From Halorubrum sp. SD626R (lineage in GTDB: Archaea; Halobacteriota; Halobacteria; Halobacteriales; Haloferacaceae), in assembly GCF_001261915.1 (NCBI RefSeq), contig NZ_CVRT01000117.1:1-64000 (forward strand): 64,000 nt of DNA, in the 5' to 3' direction. The notes under the pieces were generated by a model that had not been told where the DNA came from, ran no database searches, and saw only the letters and a program-made list of their open reading frames with translations. Position 1 is the stretch's first letter, and each line of letters begins with the position of its first letter. Both the position numbers and the translations under genes were made by a program. This document shows positions 51,603 to 60,464 of the stretch, one piece after another.

Positions 51603-53834
51603 ATGGTTGATTTGGGGACAAACAAAAAAGTTTCCACCCCCCTACCCGCGGTCGTCGGCCAGTCCGACCTCAAGCGGGTCCTCCTCGCGCTGGCGGTCGA
51701 ACCGGGCCTGAGCGGCGCCCTGCTCAGGGGCGAGAAGGGGACCGCCAAGTCGACGTCCGTCAGGGCGCTCGCGGACCTGCTGCCCGAGCAGGCGGTCGTC
51801 GCCGACTGCCCGTACGGCTGCCCGCCGCCGGAGACGGTCGAGGCAGCGGGGGAGACGGGAGGGGCCGCCGCCGCCGCGGAGCGGTGCGAGTCGTGTCGCG
51901 ATCGCGACGACCCCCCGGTAGAGACGCGGCCGGCCCCGCTCGTGACGCTCCCGCTCGGCGCGACCCGCGACCGCGTGGTCGGGACGCTCTCCGTCGCCGA
52001 CGCGCTCGACGGCGAGGCCGAGTTCGACCCCGGGCTCCTCGCCCGCGCCAACCGCGGGATCCTCTACGTCGACGAGGTGAACCTGCTCCCGGACCACCTC
52101 GTCGACGTGCTACTCGACGCCGCCGCGGCCGGCACGAACCGCGTCGAGCGCGACGGCGTCAGCGTCGCGCACCCCGCCGACTTCACCCTCGTCGGGACGA
52201 TGAACCCGGAGGAGGGCGAGCTCCGCCCCCAACTGCGCGACCGCTTCGACCTCTGCGTCGACGTCGCGGGCAGCGACGAGATCGACGAGCGCGTCGAGAT
52301 CCTGGACCGCGTCGTCGACGGCGCCGACGACGGCGATCGGGACCTCCGCGCGGAGTTCGCCGAGGAGACGGCGGCGCTCCGGGAGCGGGTCCGGGAGGCG
52401 CGCGAGCGCCGCCCCGCGATCCCCGAGGCGTTCAAGCGAGACATCGCCGAGTGCTGCCGCGACGCGGGCGTCGACGGCCACCGCGCCGACTTCGCCGTCG
52501 CGCGGGCCGCCCGGGCGTTCGCCGCCCTCGACGGGCGCCCGAAGCTCCTCGAATCGGACGTGGCGGCCGCCGCCGAGCACGCGCTGGCGCACCGCCTGCG
52601 GTCGGCCCCCTTCGACGAGGCGACCGACCCCGAGGCGATCGTGGACGAGCACTTCGACGACGCCGCCGAGGGCGACGCCGAGCCGGAGTCCGACGGCGAG
52701 GAGCCGGCTTCCGAGGGCGCCGACGCGGACGAGAACGACGGGGCCGGGAGCGACGGAGGCGAGGCCGGCTTCGACGGCGACGAGAAGGACGCGGGCGAGG
52801 GGGGAGCGTCCGGGGACGGCGACGGGAGCGACCGGGAGCGCGACGGAGCCGACGGCGACGGGGACGAGAGCGACGGGGCCGATCGCCCTCCGGCCGACGC
52901 CTCCCGCGATTCCGGACCGCGGGACGGCGACGCGGGCGATCCGGATGACCCCGACCGGTCGCCGGGCGGCGCGACGGCCGCGGACCGCGACGACGGGGCG
53001 GACGAGGAGGCGCCCGGTGCCGACGACGAGGCGCCCGCGCCGATCGCGCCCGGCGCGGCTCGGGCGGAAATCGGCGACGCGACGGCACCGGATGTCCCGG
53101 CGCCCGGCGACGGCGGCGACGAGGCGGACGCGGGCGACGAGACGGGCGGCAGGCACGCGGCGGCGCCCGCCGCGGAGGGCCGCGGGCCGACGGTCCGGAC
53201 GGAGCGCGCGGACGGGAGCGACGCCGCGGACCCGGCCGCGACCGTCCGGGCGGCGGCGCGGAACGGCCGGACGACCCCCACCGACACCGACCTCCGGCGG
53301 GCGGTCCGCGACGACGACGCCCGCGCGCTCACGGTGTTCGTCGCCGACGCCAGCGCGTCGATGGCCCCGGCGATGCGCGCCGCGAAGGGCGTGGCGCTGG
53401 AGCTGCTGCGCGACGCGTACGCCGAGCGGGACGAGGTGGCGCTGGTCTCGTTCGGCGGCGACGAGGCCGAGGTCCTCCTCCCGCCGACGGCGAGCGTGTC
53501 GCTGGCCGCGCGCCAGCTGAAGGAGCTCCCGACGGCGGACCGGACGCCGCTCCCGGACGGGCTCCGCACGGCGGCGGCGCTCGTCGAGCGCGAGGACCCG
53601 GCCGCGGCGACGGTCGTGCTCGTCTCCGACGGCCGCGCGAACGTCACGGACGGCAGCCCGACGGCGGCGACCCGCCGAGCGGCGGACCGGCTCGCGGCGA
53701 CGGACGCGTCCGTCCTCGTCGTCGACGCGGGCGAGCCGCGGGCGGGCGTCCTCGACGTCGTCTGCGAGGCGACGGGCGCGAGGCGGACCGACCTCGCCGC
53801 GCTCTCGCCGGAGTCCGTGCTCGGAGACCACTGA
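51603..53834 (+). CDS. chlID: fused ChlI/ChlD-type chelatase ATPase and VWA subunit
   Basis: 743 residues from ATG 51603. The N-terminal AAA+ domain has Walker A GEKGTAKST (about 43-51) and Walker B ILYVDEVNLLPDHL, with a four-cysteine insert (CPYGC...CESC) between them that probably binds zinc and is unusual for BchI/ChlI. A strongly acidic/Gly-rich linker (about 350-540) leads to a von Willebrand A domain with intact MIDAS DASAS (about 580). It works as the motor of cobaltochelatase with CobN. Confidence 0.93.
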   Translation: MVDLGTNKKVSTPLPAVVGQSDLKRVLLALAVEPGLSGALLRGEKGTAKSTSVRALADLLPEQAVVADCPYGCPPPETVEAAGETGGAAAAAERCESCRDRDDPPVETRPAPLVTLPLGATRDRVVGTLSVADALDGEAEFDPGLLARANRGILYVDEVNLLPDHLVDVLLDAAAAGTNRVERDGVSVAHPADFTLVGTMNPEEGELRPQLRDRFDLCVDVAGSDEIDERVEILDRVVDGADDGDRDLRAEFAEETAALRERVREARERRPAIPEAFKRDIAECCRDAGVDGHRADFAVARAARAFAALDGRPKLLESDVAAAAEHALAHRLRSAPFDEATDPEAIVDEHFDDAAEGDAEPESDGEEPASEGADADENDGAGSDGGEAGFDGDEKDAGEGGASGDGDGSDRERDGADGDGDESDGADRPPADASRDSGPRDGDAGDPDDPDRSPGGATAADRDDGADEEAPGADDEAPAPIAPGAARAEIGDATAPDVPAPGDGGDEADAGDETGGRHAAAPAAEGRGPTVRTERADGSDAADPAATVRAAARNGRTTPTDTDLRRAVRDDDARALTVFVADASASMAPAMRAAKGVALELLRDAYAERDEVALVSFGGDEAEVLLPPTASVSLAARQLKELPTADRTPLPDGLRTAAALVEREDPAAATVVLVSDGRANVTDGSPTAATRRAADRLAATDASVLVVDAGEPRAGVLDVVCEATGARRTDLAALSPESVLGDH

Positions 53835-53890
53835 GTTTTCCGCGTAGCGAAAGTTTTACAATCTAACTTTACCTTTTCCAACTCGGATTT

Positions 53891-54079
53891 ATGTCGACGC
53901 ACACCGACACCGTCGCCGACCGGTTCGCCGCGGCCGGCGCACAGATCGACCCGCTCACCGCGCTCACCGCGGCCGCGCTCGTCGCGGCGCTGGGCTTCGC
54001 CCTCCTGTTCATGCAGGAACCCATGGCCCACGAGGCGCTCCACGACTTCCGGCACGGTGCGGGGATCACCTGCCACTGA
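53891..54079 (+). CDS. cbtB: CbtB cobalt transporter subunit
   Basis: 62 residues: one transmembrane helix (about 22-46) and a C-terminal metal-binding segment MQEPMAHEALHDFRHGAGITCH, typical of CbtB, which pairs with CbtA in presumed cobalt uptake. It starts after a 56-bp gap containing AGTTTTACAATC promoter-like sequence and ends with TGATG overlap into cbtA. Confidence 0.93.
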   Translation: MSTHTDTVADRFAAAGAQIDPLTALTAAALVAALGFALLFMQEPMAHEALHDFRHGAGITCH

Positions 54080-54822
54080 TGATCGACCGCATCCGACGCG
54101 GGATCGCGGCCGGGGCCGTCGCCGGAGCGGCGTACGGGCTGTTCACGTGGCTGGTGCTCTCGCCCGCCGTCGGCTACCTGGAGCACGCCGCGTCCCACGA
54201 GGCCGGTCACGGGCACGGCGGCCACGGCCACGCGCAGGAGGCCGCTCACGCGGTGAGCGAGGCGACGACGGCGCTCGTCAGCGCCGGCGGCGGCGTCCTG
54301 TGGGGGGTCCTCCTCGGCGCGGCGTTCGGCGCCGCGTACTACCTGTTCGAGCCCGCGCTGCCCGGCGGCGAGGCGAAGGCGTACGTCCTCGCCGGGGCCG
54401 GCTTCCTCGCCGTCTCGGTCGCGCCGTGGACCGTCCTCCCGCCCGTCGTCCCGGGCATGGAGCAGCTGTACGGCCCGGGCGTCCGCGTCCCGCTGTACCT
54501 CGGGCTGATCGGGGTCGGCGCGCTGGTCGCGGCGACGAGCGTGCTCGCGTACGACCGCGCGAGCGCCGCCCGCGGCCGACGCGCCGGCGCGGTCGCCGCC
54601 GCCCTCCCGCTGGTCGCGCTCGCGCTGCTCTCGGCGCTCGCGCCGCCGACGCTGGCCGGCGGGGAGGCGCCCGCCGAACTGGCGGTCGCCTTCCGGTGGC
54701 TCGTCGCCCTCTCGCAGGCCGGGCTCTGGGCGCTGATCGCCGTCGGCTTCCGCCGGTTCGAGCGGGACGGCGACCGGCCCGCCGCGGACTCGCCGGCGGC
54801 GACCCCGACGGGGACCGACTGA
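54079..54822 (+). CDS. cbtA: CbtA cobalt transporter
   Basis: 247 residues, about six transmembrane helices. A His-rich loop HEAGHGHGGHGHAQEAAH (about 36-56) follows the first helix and fits metal handling. CbtAB is found beside B12 genes and predicted as the cobalt importer. Start and stop overlap neighbours by single bases (TGATG), so cbtB, cbtA and the ferredoxin gene are translated together. Confidence 0.92.
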   Translation: MIDRIRRGIAAGAVAGAAYGLFTWLVLSPAVGYLEHAASHEAGHGHGGHGHAQEAAHAVSEATTALVSAGGGVLWGVLLGAAFGAAYYLFEPALPGGEAKAYVLAGAGFLAVSVAPWTVLPPVVPGMEQLYGPGVRVPLYLGLIGVGALVAATSVLAYDRASAARGRRAGAVAAALPLVALALLSALAPPTLAGGEAPAELAVAFRWLVALSQAGLWALIAVGFRRFERDGDRPAADSPAATPTGTD

Positions 54823-55244
54823 TGGAGCGCCGGACCGAGCGGATGCGCGAGCGCGGCCTCGCCGCGACCGTGCTGGTCTGCACGAACGAGCGCGCCGAGC
54901 ACGCCGCCTGCGCCGCCGCCGACGGCGTCGCCGTCGCCGACGCGGTCCGCGACTGGCTCCGCGAGCGGGACCGCTACTGGTCGGAGATTGCCGTCGCGGA
55001 GACCTCCTGTCTCGGGCTGTGCAGCGAGGCGGGCGCCGCCGTCGTCGTCCACCCGCGCGACGAGTGGTTCGCGGAAGTGACGCCGGACGACGTCCCGGCC
55101 CTCATGGCGGAACTGTTCAAGTCCGGCGCGGACGACGGTGACGCGGACGACGAGGACACGGAGAACGCCGCCGCAGAAGAGACGGTCCCGGACGACGGCA
55201 CCGCCGCCGACGGCGACGCCACCGACCCGGCGACGATCGGCTGA
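54822..55244 (+). CDS. thioredoxin-like [2Fe-2S] ferredoxin
   Basis: 140 residues. The Cys pattern C-x8-C...SCLGLC (VCTNERAEHAAC then TSCLGLCSEAG) is that of thioredoxin-like 2Fe-2S proteins, in the same group as the C-terminal domain of CbiX at 63.5 kb. The C-terminus (about 105-140) is an acidic tail. It could supply electrons for corrin biosynthesis or cobalt reduction, which is inferred from position. Confidence 0.87.
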   Translation: MERRTERMRERGLAATVLVCTNERAEHAACAAADGVAVADAVRDWLRERDRYWSEIAVAETSCLGLCSEAGAAVVVHPRDEWFAEVTPDDVPALMAELFKSGADDGDADDEDTENAAAEETVPDDGTAADGDATDPATIG

Positions 55245-55259
55245 GCCGCCCGGTCTCTC

Positions 55260-56063
55260 CTAGAACGCGTCCGAGTCGAGGACCTGGTGCGGCACGTTCC
55301 CGTCGCGGAGCTTCGAGGTGTGTCGCGGGATCTCGTCGGTCACGGCCACCAGCAGCACGTCGAGGCCGAGCGTCCCCGCCTCGGCGACGGCCTCGGCGGT
55401 CCCGAACCGGATGTCGGAGGACGTGTCGCTCCGGGAGACGAGCGCGTACGCCTCCGTCCCGGCGACCGCGACGAGCCCGTCGTCGGGGGTGTGCGTCGCG
55501 ATCACCGCCGGGTCGGGCGGGGCCTCGTCGGTGACGGTGGGGACGGGGAGCACGGTGACGGTCCCGGTCTCGTAGTCGACGACGCCCTCGAAGTCGGCGA
55601 CGCCGACGGCCGCGCCGCGTTCCGCGCTCGTGACCGTGACCGCGGTCGCGGTCCCGCCGGCGGGGTTGGCGTGGAGGACGCCGTCGCGCATCACCAGCCC
55701 GACCTCGCTCCCCTCGGCCACGTCGTCGAGCGCGATCGCGGCGTCGACCTCGACGCTGCCGAGGACGTCGGAGTTGACGCGTTCGAGGTACGTCTCCAGG
55801 TCGTCGGTCCGAGAGATGAGCCAGTCGACCCCTTCCTTCGTCACCTCGTACCGGCCGCGGCCGCCCTTCTCCACGTACCCCGACTCGACGAGGTCCCGGA
55901 CGTAGTCGCTGACCGCCTGCGAGGTCACGCCGATCGTCTCCGCGATCTCGCCCTGGCTCACGGCCGGCTGGCGAGCCGCGATCTCGACGAGCACCTGATA
56001 CCGCGTCGCGCTCCGCTTGTTCTCCAAGACGTCCGGCGAGCCCCCGTCCGCTGAGTCAGCCAT
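55260..56063 (-). CDS. MarR/wHTH regulator, probably of B12 genes
   Basis: 267 residues from ATG 56063. TTTATTTA on this strand (56084-56091) sits 21-28 bp upstream, so the transcript is leaderless; an ATG at 56084 is disfavoured because it would fall inside the TATA box. The N-terminal winged helix (SATRYQVLVEIAARQPAVSQGEIAETIGVTSQAVSDYVRDLVESGYVEK) is followed by a beta-rich effector domain (DUF7839-like, about 110-265). Divergent from cbiT and adjacent to cobalt transport, it is a candidate cobalamin or cobalt sensor. Confidence 0.85.
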   Translation of the reverse strand: MADSADGGSPDVLENKRSATRYQVLVEIAARQPAVSQGEIAETIGVTSQAVSDYVRDLVESGYVEKGGRGRYEVTKEGVDWLISRTDDLETYLERVNSDVLGSVEVDAAIALDDVAEGSEVGLVMRDGVLHANPAGGTATAVTVTSAERGAAVGVADFEGVVDYETGTVTVLPVPTVTDEAPPDPAVIATHTPDDGLVAVAGTEAYALVSRSDTSSDIRFGTAEAVAEAGTLGLDVLLVAVTDEIPRHTSKLRDGNVPHQVLDSDAF

Positions 56064-56214
56064 CGTTGTTCCTTCTGCTGCCATAAATAAAGTCTTGTTG
56101 TCTATTTTCCGGAGAAGTCGGGCTGAACGGGGCTCTCAGCGTACCCTCTGTAAAGTAGAGTTTTCTTAATACAACCAAAATTGTTTTGTGGTGCGGCACG
56201 CTTGTATATCGAGA
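56064..56214. promoter_or_regulatory. divergent promoter region, regulator and cbi operon
   Basis: 151 bp. It contains the regulator's TATA box at 56084-56091, a TTAATAC element at about 56166-56172, and an imperfect palindrome CAAAATTGTTTTG (about 56177-56189) with flanking ACC/GGT, a likely operator for the wHTH protein. A related AGTTTTACAATC-type sequence lies before cbtB. Confidence 0.5.
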
Positions 56215-56802
56215 ATGCAGGCGACACGACTCCCGAACGACGCGAAGGCCGGCCCGACCAAGCCCGAGGTCCGGGCGGTGCTGGCGCGCAAGCTCGCGCT
56301 CGGTCCCGACGATCACTTCGTCGAGGTCGGCTCCTGTACCGGCGCGGTAACGATCGAGGCCGCCCGCCGCGCGGGGCGGGTGACGGCGCTCGAACGGAAG
56401 GCGAACCGGCTCGAAACCACCCGGGCGAACCTCGACGCGAACGAGCACGGCGCGGAGGTGCGGCTCGTGAACGCCGAGGCGCCGGAGCGGCTCCCGACCG
56501 ACGGCGACGTGCTGTTCCTCGGCGGCTCCCGGAACTACGAGCGCGTCCTCGACGAGGCGCTCGCGGCCGGCTACGACCGGATCGTGATGAACGTCTCTCG
56601 GTTGGAGGTCGCCGGGGAGGCCGCCCGGGCCTTCCGCGACCGCGACGTGCTCGACGAGGTCCTGTGCCTCCAGATGGCGACCGGGTACGACCTCGCGGGC
56701 GCGACGAGCTTCGACGCCGACAACCCGGTGTACATGCTCGTCGGCGAGCCCGGGGCCGGCGACGGGTCGGCGCCCGACGAGGGGTCGGGAGGCGACGCAT
56801 GA
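56215..56802 (+). CDS. cbiT: cobalt-precorrin-6B C15-methyltransferase (decarboxylating) CbiT
   Basis: 195 residues from ATG 56215. It methylates C15 and decarboxylates the C12 acetate side chain. The SAM-binding motif is FVEVGSCTGAVTIEAARR, with GGSRNYERVLDEAL and the C-terminal segment NVSRLEVA... consistent with CbiT rather than the CobL fusion. Ends in ATGA overlap with cbiL. It is the first gene of the rightward cbi operon. Confidence 0.92.
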   Translation: MQATRLPNDAKAGPTKPEVRAVLARKLALGPDDHFVEVGSCTGAVTIEAARRAGRVTALERKANRLETTRANLDANEHGAEVRLVNAEAPERLPTDGDVLFLGGSRNYERVLDEALAAGYDRIVMNVSRLEVAGEAARAFRDRDVLDEVLCLQMATGYDLAGATSFDADNPVYMLVGEPGAGDGSAPDEGSGGDA

Positions 56803-57512
56803 CCCTCTACGGCGTCGGGCTCGGGCCGGGCGATCCGGACTTGATCTCCGTCCGCGGGAGGGAGACCCTCGATTCGGTCGACGTGGTGTACTCTCCCGGG
56901 CGGCTCTCGCGGCGGGTCGCGACCGAGCACGTCCCGGACGAGCGGATCGGCGACCTCGACTTCCCGATGACGAGCGACGAGGAGCGGCTCCGCGAGGCGT
57001 GGAAGGCGGCCGCGGCCGAGATCGCTCCCGAAGCGCGCGCCGGCGACGTCGCCTTCGTCACCCTCGGCGACCCGAACGTCTACTCCACGTTCGGCCACCT
57101 CAGGCGGACGCTCGACGCGTTCCACCCTGACGTGGACGTGGAGATCGTCCCCGGAATCAGCGCGATGACGGCGTTCGCGACCCCCCTCGACGTCGAGGTC
57201 GAGGCCGGCGCCGGGCTCGCGCTCCGCGAGGCCGCCGGCGGGAGCGCGCCGACCGGCCCGGACAGGATGGTCCTGTTCAAGGTGACGGACGCCCCGGAGA
57301 CGGCTCGGAAGCTCGACGAGGCGGGCTACGACGTGCGGTTCGGGCGGCGGCTGTTCATGGGGGCGGACGAGACGACCGTCACCGCCGACGCCGACGCGGT
57401 CGCGGACCGCGACTACTACACGCTCGCGTACGCCGAGCGCCGCGGCCTCGAAACGTCGAGCGCGACGGACGAGTTCGCGGTCGACGCGGAGGCGGAGGTC
57501 GCCGATGACTGA
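56799..57512 (+). CDS. cbiL: cobalt-precorrin-2 C20-methyltransferase CbiL
   Basis: 237 residues. Tetrapyrrole methylase with YGVGLGPGDPDLISVRGRETL, FVTLGDPNVYSTFGHLRR and EIVPGISAMTAFATPL, features of CbiL, which adds the C20 methyl to cobalt-factor II. Ends overlapping cbiF by 8 bases. Full length. Confidence 0.92.
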   Translation: MTLYGVGLGPGDPDLISVRGRETLDSVDVVYSPGRLSRRVATEHVPDERIGDLDFPMTSDEERLREAWKAAAAEIAPEARAGDVAFVTLGDPNVYSTFGHLRRTLDAFHPDVDVEIVPGISAMTAFATPLDVEVEAGAGLALREAAGGSAPTGPDRMVLFKVTDAPETARKLDEAGYDVRFGRRLFMGADETTVTADADAVADRDYYTLAYAERRGLETSSATDEFAVDAEAEVADD

Positions 57513-58452
57513 CGAGTCGACCGACTCCGGTGCTTCGGTCGCCGGCGCCGGCGACCGGCCGGAAGAGGGGCTCGACCCCCGGGTCCGCGAGTACACCGCC
57601 GGCGAGGAGCAGGAGGGGATCCCCTTTATCGGCGCCGGCCCGGGCGACCCCGGACTGCTCACCCTGCGCGGCAAGGAGCTGGTCGACGAGGCCGACCTCG
57701 TCGTCCACGCCGGCTCGCTGGTCTCCAGCGCGCTCTTGGAGGAGCACTGCGCGGACGCGGAGCTGGTGAACTCGGTCGGCAAGGACCTCGAAGAGCTGAT
57801 CCCGCTGATGCGGGACGCCCACGAGGAAGGGCGCACGGTCGTCCGGCTCCACAGCGGCGACCCCGCGGTGTACGGCGCCGCCCTCGAACAGATCGACGCG
57901 CTCGAACGCGAGGGCGTCCCGGCGTACGTCGTCCCCGGCGTCACGTCGTCGTTCGCGGCGGCGGCGACGCTGCGCACCCAGCTCACGCTGAACGGCGTCG
58001 CGAACCACGTCGCGTTCACCCGCCCGCGGGGGAAGACGCTCGACGCCGCGGACGACCACATCGGCGAGTTCGTCGAGATGGGCGACGTGACGACCTGCAT
58101 CTACCTCGGCACCCACGCGGTGAGCGACGCGATGGACCGCCTGCTCGACCGGGAGGGCGTCGACCCAGAGACGCCGGTCGCGGTCGTCTACCACGCCTCG
58201 TGGGACGACGAGGACGTGATCACCGGCACGATCGCCGACATCGGCGAGAAGGTGGAGGACGCGGGGTACCGCGCGTCCGCGATGGTCCTCATCGGCGAGG
58301 CCGCGACGGGCGCCGGCTACGAGCGCTCGTACCTCTACGGCGACTGGGCGAACGGCGGGAGCGCGGACGCGGCGGGCGACGGATCGAACGGCGCCGGAGA
58401 CGGCGCGGAAACGACCGGCGCGGAGACGACCGAAACGGAGGCCGACGACTGA
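57505..58452 (+). CDS. cbiF: cobalt-precorrin-4 C11-methyltransferase CbiF
   Basis: 315 residues. Core has FIGAGPGDPGLLTLRGKELVDEADLVVHAGSLV, VRLHSGDPAVYGAALEQI, VVPGVTSSFAAAATLRTQLTLNGVANHVAFTRPRGKT, matching CbiF/CobM. An acidic N-terminal leader (about 35 residues) and acidic Ala/Gly tail (about 285-315) are haloarchaeal additions. Joined to cbiG by a TGATG overlap. Confidence 0.93.
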   Translation: MTDESTDSGASVAGAGDRPEEGLDPRVREYTAGEEQEGIPFIGAGPGDPGLLTLRGKELVDEADLVVHAGSLVSSALLEEHCADAELVNSVGKDLEELIPLMRDAHEEGRTVVRLHSGDPAVYGAALEQIDALEREGVPAYVVPGVTSSFAAAATLRTQLTLNGVANHVAFTRPRGKTLDAADDHIGEFVEMGDVTTCIYLGTHAVSDAMDRLLDREGVDPETPVAVVYHASWDDEDVITGTIADIGEKVEDAGYRASAMVLIGEAATGAGYERSYLYGDWANGGSADAAGDGSNGAGDGAETTGAETTETEADD

Positions 58453-59456
58453 TGAGCACCGACAGCGACGACGGAACGAACGCGAGTGGTACCGATTCGA
58501 CGGACGATTCCGGTGGCGGCCACTGTTCGACGGCGGACTCGGACGGCGAGACGGCCGAGGAGATCGCGATAATCAGCTTCGAGCGGAAGCTCGACACCGC
58601 CGACGAGATCGTCGAGGGGATCGGCGACCGCTACGAGTCGATCGACGTGATCGAGTACCACGGCGACGTGTTCGCCGAGCACTGGGGCGAGTACGACTGC
58701 TTCGTCGGGCTGATGGCCTCGGGGATCGCGATGCGGAAGACCGCGCCGCTGCTCGACGACAAGTGGGACGACCCCGCGATCGTCGTCGTCGACGAGGAGC
58801 TCACGTGGGCGATCCCGATCACGGGCGGCCACCACGGCGCCAACCAGGTGGCCGACGACCTCGCGACGCTCGGGGCCGTCCCGGCGATGACCACCGCCTC
58901 GGAGGCGGCCGACAAGCAGGGCGTCGAGAAGCGGGCGAAGGCGCTGTCCGCCCACGTCGTCAACGGCGACTCCACGGTCGCGACGAACCTCGCCGTCCTC
59001 GACGACGAGCTCGGCCCGATCGAGCGGCTCGACGGGCCGCGGGCGGTGCTGGTCGACGACGACGTGACGGTGCTCAAACGCAACGTCGACGACGGCGTCG
59101 TGCTCGGCACGGGCTCCGTCTCCGGCGCGGACGAGGAGCGGTTCCTGGAGGCCTGGGACCGCGCGCTCGACGAGCTCGACCGCGACTGGACCGACGTCGA
59201 GTTCGTCGCCACCGCGACGCGGAAGGCCGAGGAGGAGGGCCTCCTTGCCGCGGCCGCGACGCGCGACGTCGGGGTCGTCGCCTTCGACAAGGAGACCCTG
59301 CTGGAGTTCGAGGGCCCGACGCCGTCGAAGGCGAAGGCGCTCATCGGCTGGCCGGGTGTCGCCGAGGCGAGCGCCATCGCCGGCGGCGCCGACCACGAGC
59401 TCGTCGCGGAGAAGACCAGCCACGAGAGCGAAGTGACCGTGGCGGTGGGCCGATGA
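58452..59456 (+). CDS. cbiG: cobalt-precorrin-5A hydrolase CbiG
   Basis: 334 residues. It opens the delta-lactone and releases acetaldehyde. The N-terminal part (about 35-160) holds [29 protein letters not shown] and [55 protein letters not shown]; the C-terminal domain (about 215-334) has [22 protein letters not shown] and a [16 protein letters not shown] end. The first 35 residues are a Ser/Asp-rich leader. Followed by an 11-codon mini-ORF overlapping its stop. Confidence 0.92.
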   Translation: MSTDSDDGTNASGTDSTDDSGGGHCSTADSDGETAEEIAIISFERKLDTADEIVEGIGDRYESIDVIEYHGDVFAEHWGEYDCFVGLMASGIAMRKTAPLLDDKWDDPAIVVVDEELTWAIPITGGHHGANQVADDLATLGAVPAMTTASEAADKQGVEKRAKALSAHVVNGDSTVATNLAVLDDELGPIERLDGPRAVLVDDDVTVLKRNVDDGVVLGTGSVSGADEERFLEAWDRALDELDRDWTDVEFVATATRKAEEEGLLAAAATRDVGVVAFDKETLLEFEGPTPSKAKALIGWPGVAEASAIAGGADHELVAEKTSHESEVTVAVGR

Positions 59457-59488
59457 CCCGGCGCGCCGACGCGGGGGGGCGCCGATGA
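59453..59488 (+). CDS. 11-codon mini-ORF bridging cbiG and cbiH
   Basis: ATG ACC CGG CGC GCC GAC GCG GGG GGG CGC CGA TGA. Its ATG overlaps the cbiG stop and its TGA overlaps the next ATG, each by 4 bases (ATGA). If translated it would carry ribosomes from cbiG straight to cbiH. It may be only a by-product of the gap, but the exact double overlap is unusual. Confidence 0.35.
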   Translation: MTRRADAGGRR

Positions 59489-60462
59489 CCGGGAACGGCG
59501 CGGCGCCCGGCGGCGCGGACGACGCGCCGGACGAGCTGGGAACGCTGTACGTCGTCGGCATCGGTCCGGGGCTCCCGCACGCGATGACCCAGCGGGCCCG
59601 CGACGTGATCCGCCACGCTGACTGCGTCATCGCGTCGAACCTCTACCAGGAGTTCCTGCGGCGGGACGGCACGATCCCGCCCGAGTCCCGGACTGAGGAC
59701 GCCGCCGCGGCCGACGGCGGGACCGCCCCGGACGGCGGCGCTGCGGCGGACCCGTCCGGGAGCGCAGCCGATGTCGTCGACGCCGACTGGACGCCCGGCA
59801 ACGTCGGCACCCACCCGGACGGCCAGACCGTCGAGATCGTGCGCTCGTCGATGGGCCAGCAGATCGAGCTCGCCCGCGAGGCGTTCGCGCGCGTTCGGGC
59901 CGGACAGGACGTGGCGCACGTCTCCGGCGGTGACCCCAACGTGTACGGGAAGTCCGACCTGGTCTACCTGATGGCCGACGAGGACGACGCCGACGACGTC
60001 CCGATCGAGATCGTGCCCGGCGTGACGGCCGCGCTCGGCGGCGCGGCGATGGTCGGCGCGCCGCTCTCGAACGACTTCTGTACGATCTCGCTGTCCGACA
60101 AGTGGCGCGGCTGGGAGGAGATCGCGGAGAAACTCCGCGCCGCGGCGGTCGCGGATTTCTCGATCGTCCTCTACAACTGCTGGCGCGACTACGAGCGCGC
60201 GATCGAGGTCCTCCGTGAACACCGCACCGACGACGCCCCGGTGGCGATCGTCAACGACGCCGGCCGGGGCGAGGCCGGGCGCAACCTCGACGACGAGACG
60301 TACACGCTGACGACGCTGGGCGAGGCGACCGAACACGACGACGAGGTCGGCGGCATGGGCACGTCCCTGATCGTCGGCACCCACGAGACGGAGGTCTGGG
60401 AGAACGATTACGACCGGTTCCTCGTCACCCCGCGTGGCGGGCGAGACGTCGACGACTTCTGA
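59485..60462 (+). CDS. cbiH: cobalt-precorrin-3B C17-methyltransferase CbiH (first copy)
   Basis: 325 residues. Ring-contraction methyltransferase family: [92 protein letters not shown] low-complexity insert of about 45 residues (about 70-115, Ala/Asp/Gly-rich) lies in the N-terminal domain where other CbiH proteins have a short loop. A second CbiH follows 2 bases later. Confidence 0.88.
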   Translation: MTGNGAAPGGADDAPDELGTLYVVGIGPGLPHAMTQRARDVIRHADCVIASNLYQEFLRRDGTIPPESRTEDAAAADGGTAPDGGAAADPSGSAADVVDADWTPGNVGTHPDGQTVEIVRSSMGQQIELAREAFARVRAGQDVAHVSGGDPNVYGKSDLVYLMADEDDADDVPIEIVPGVTAALGGAAMVGAPLSNDFCTISLSDKWRGWEEIAEKLRAAAVADFSIVLYNCWRDYERAIEVLREHRTDDAPVAIVNDAGRGEAGRNLDDETYTLTTLGEATEHDDEVGGMGTSLIVGTHETEVWENDYDRFLVTPRGGRDVDDF

Positions 60463-60464
60463 CA

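Noticed and set aside
52650-53230. Repetitive GC-rich tract in the chlID gene
   Set aside because: It encodes the acidic Gly/Asp/Glu linker between the AAA+ and VWA domains; the reading frame is intact.
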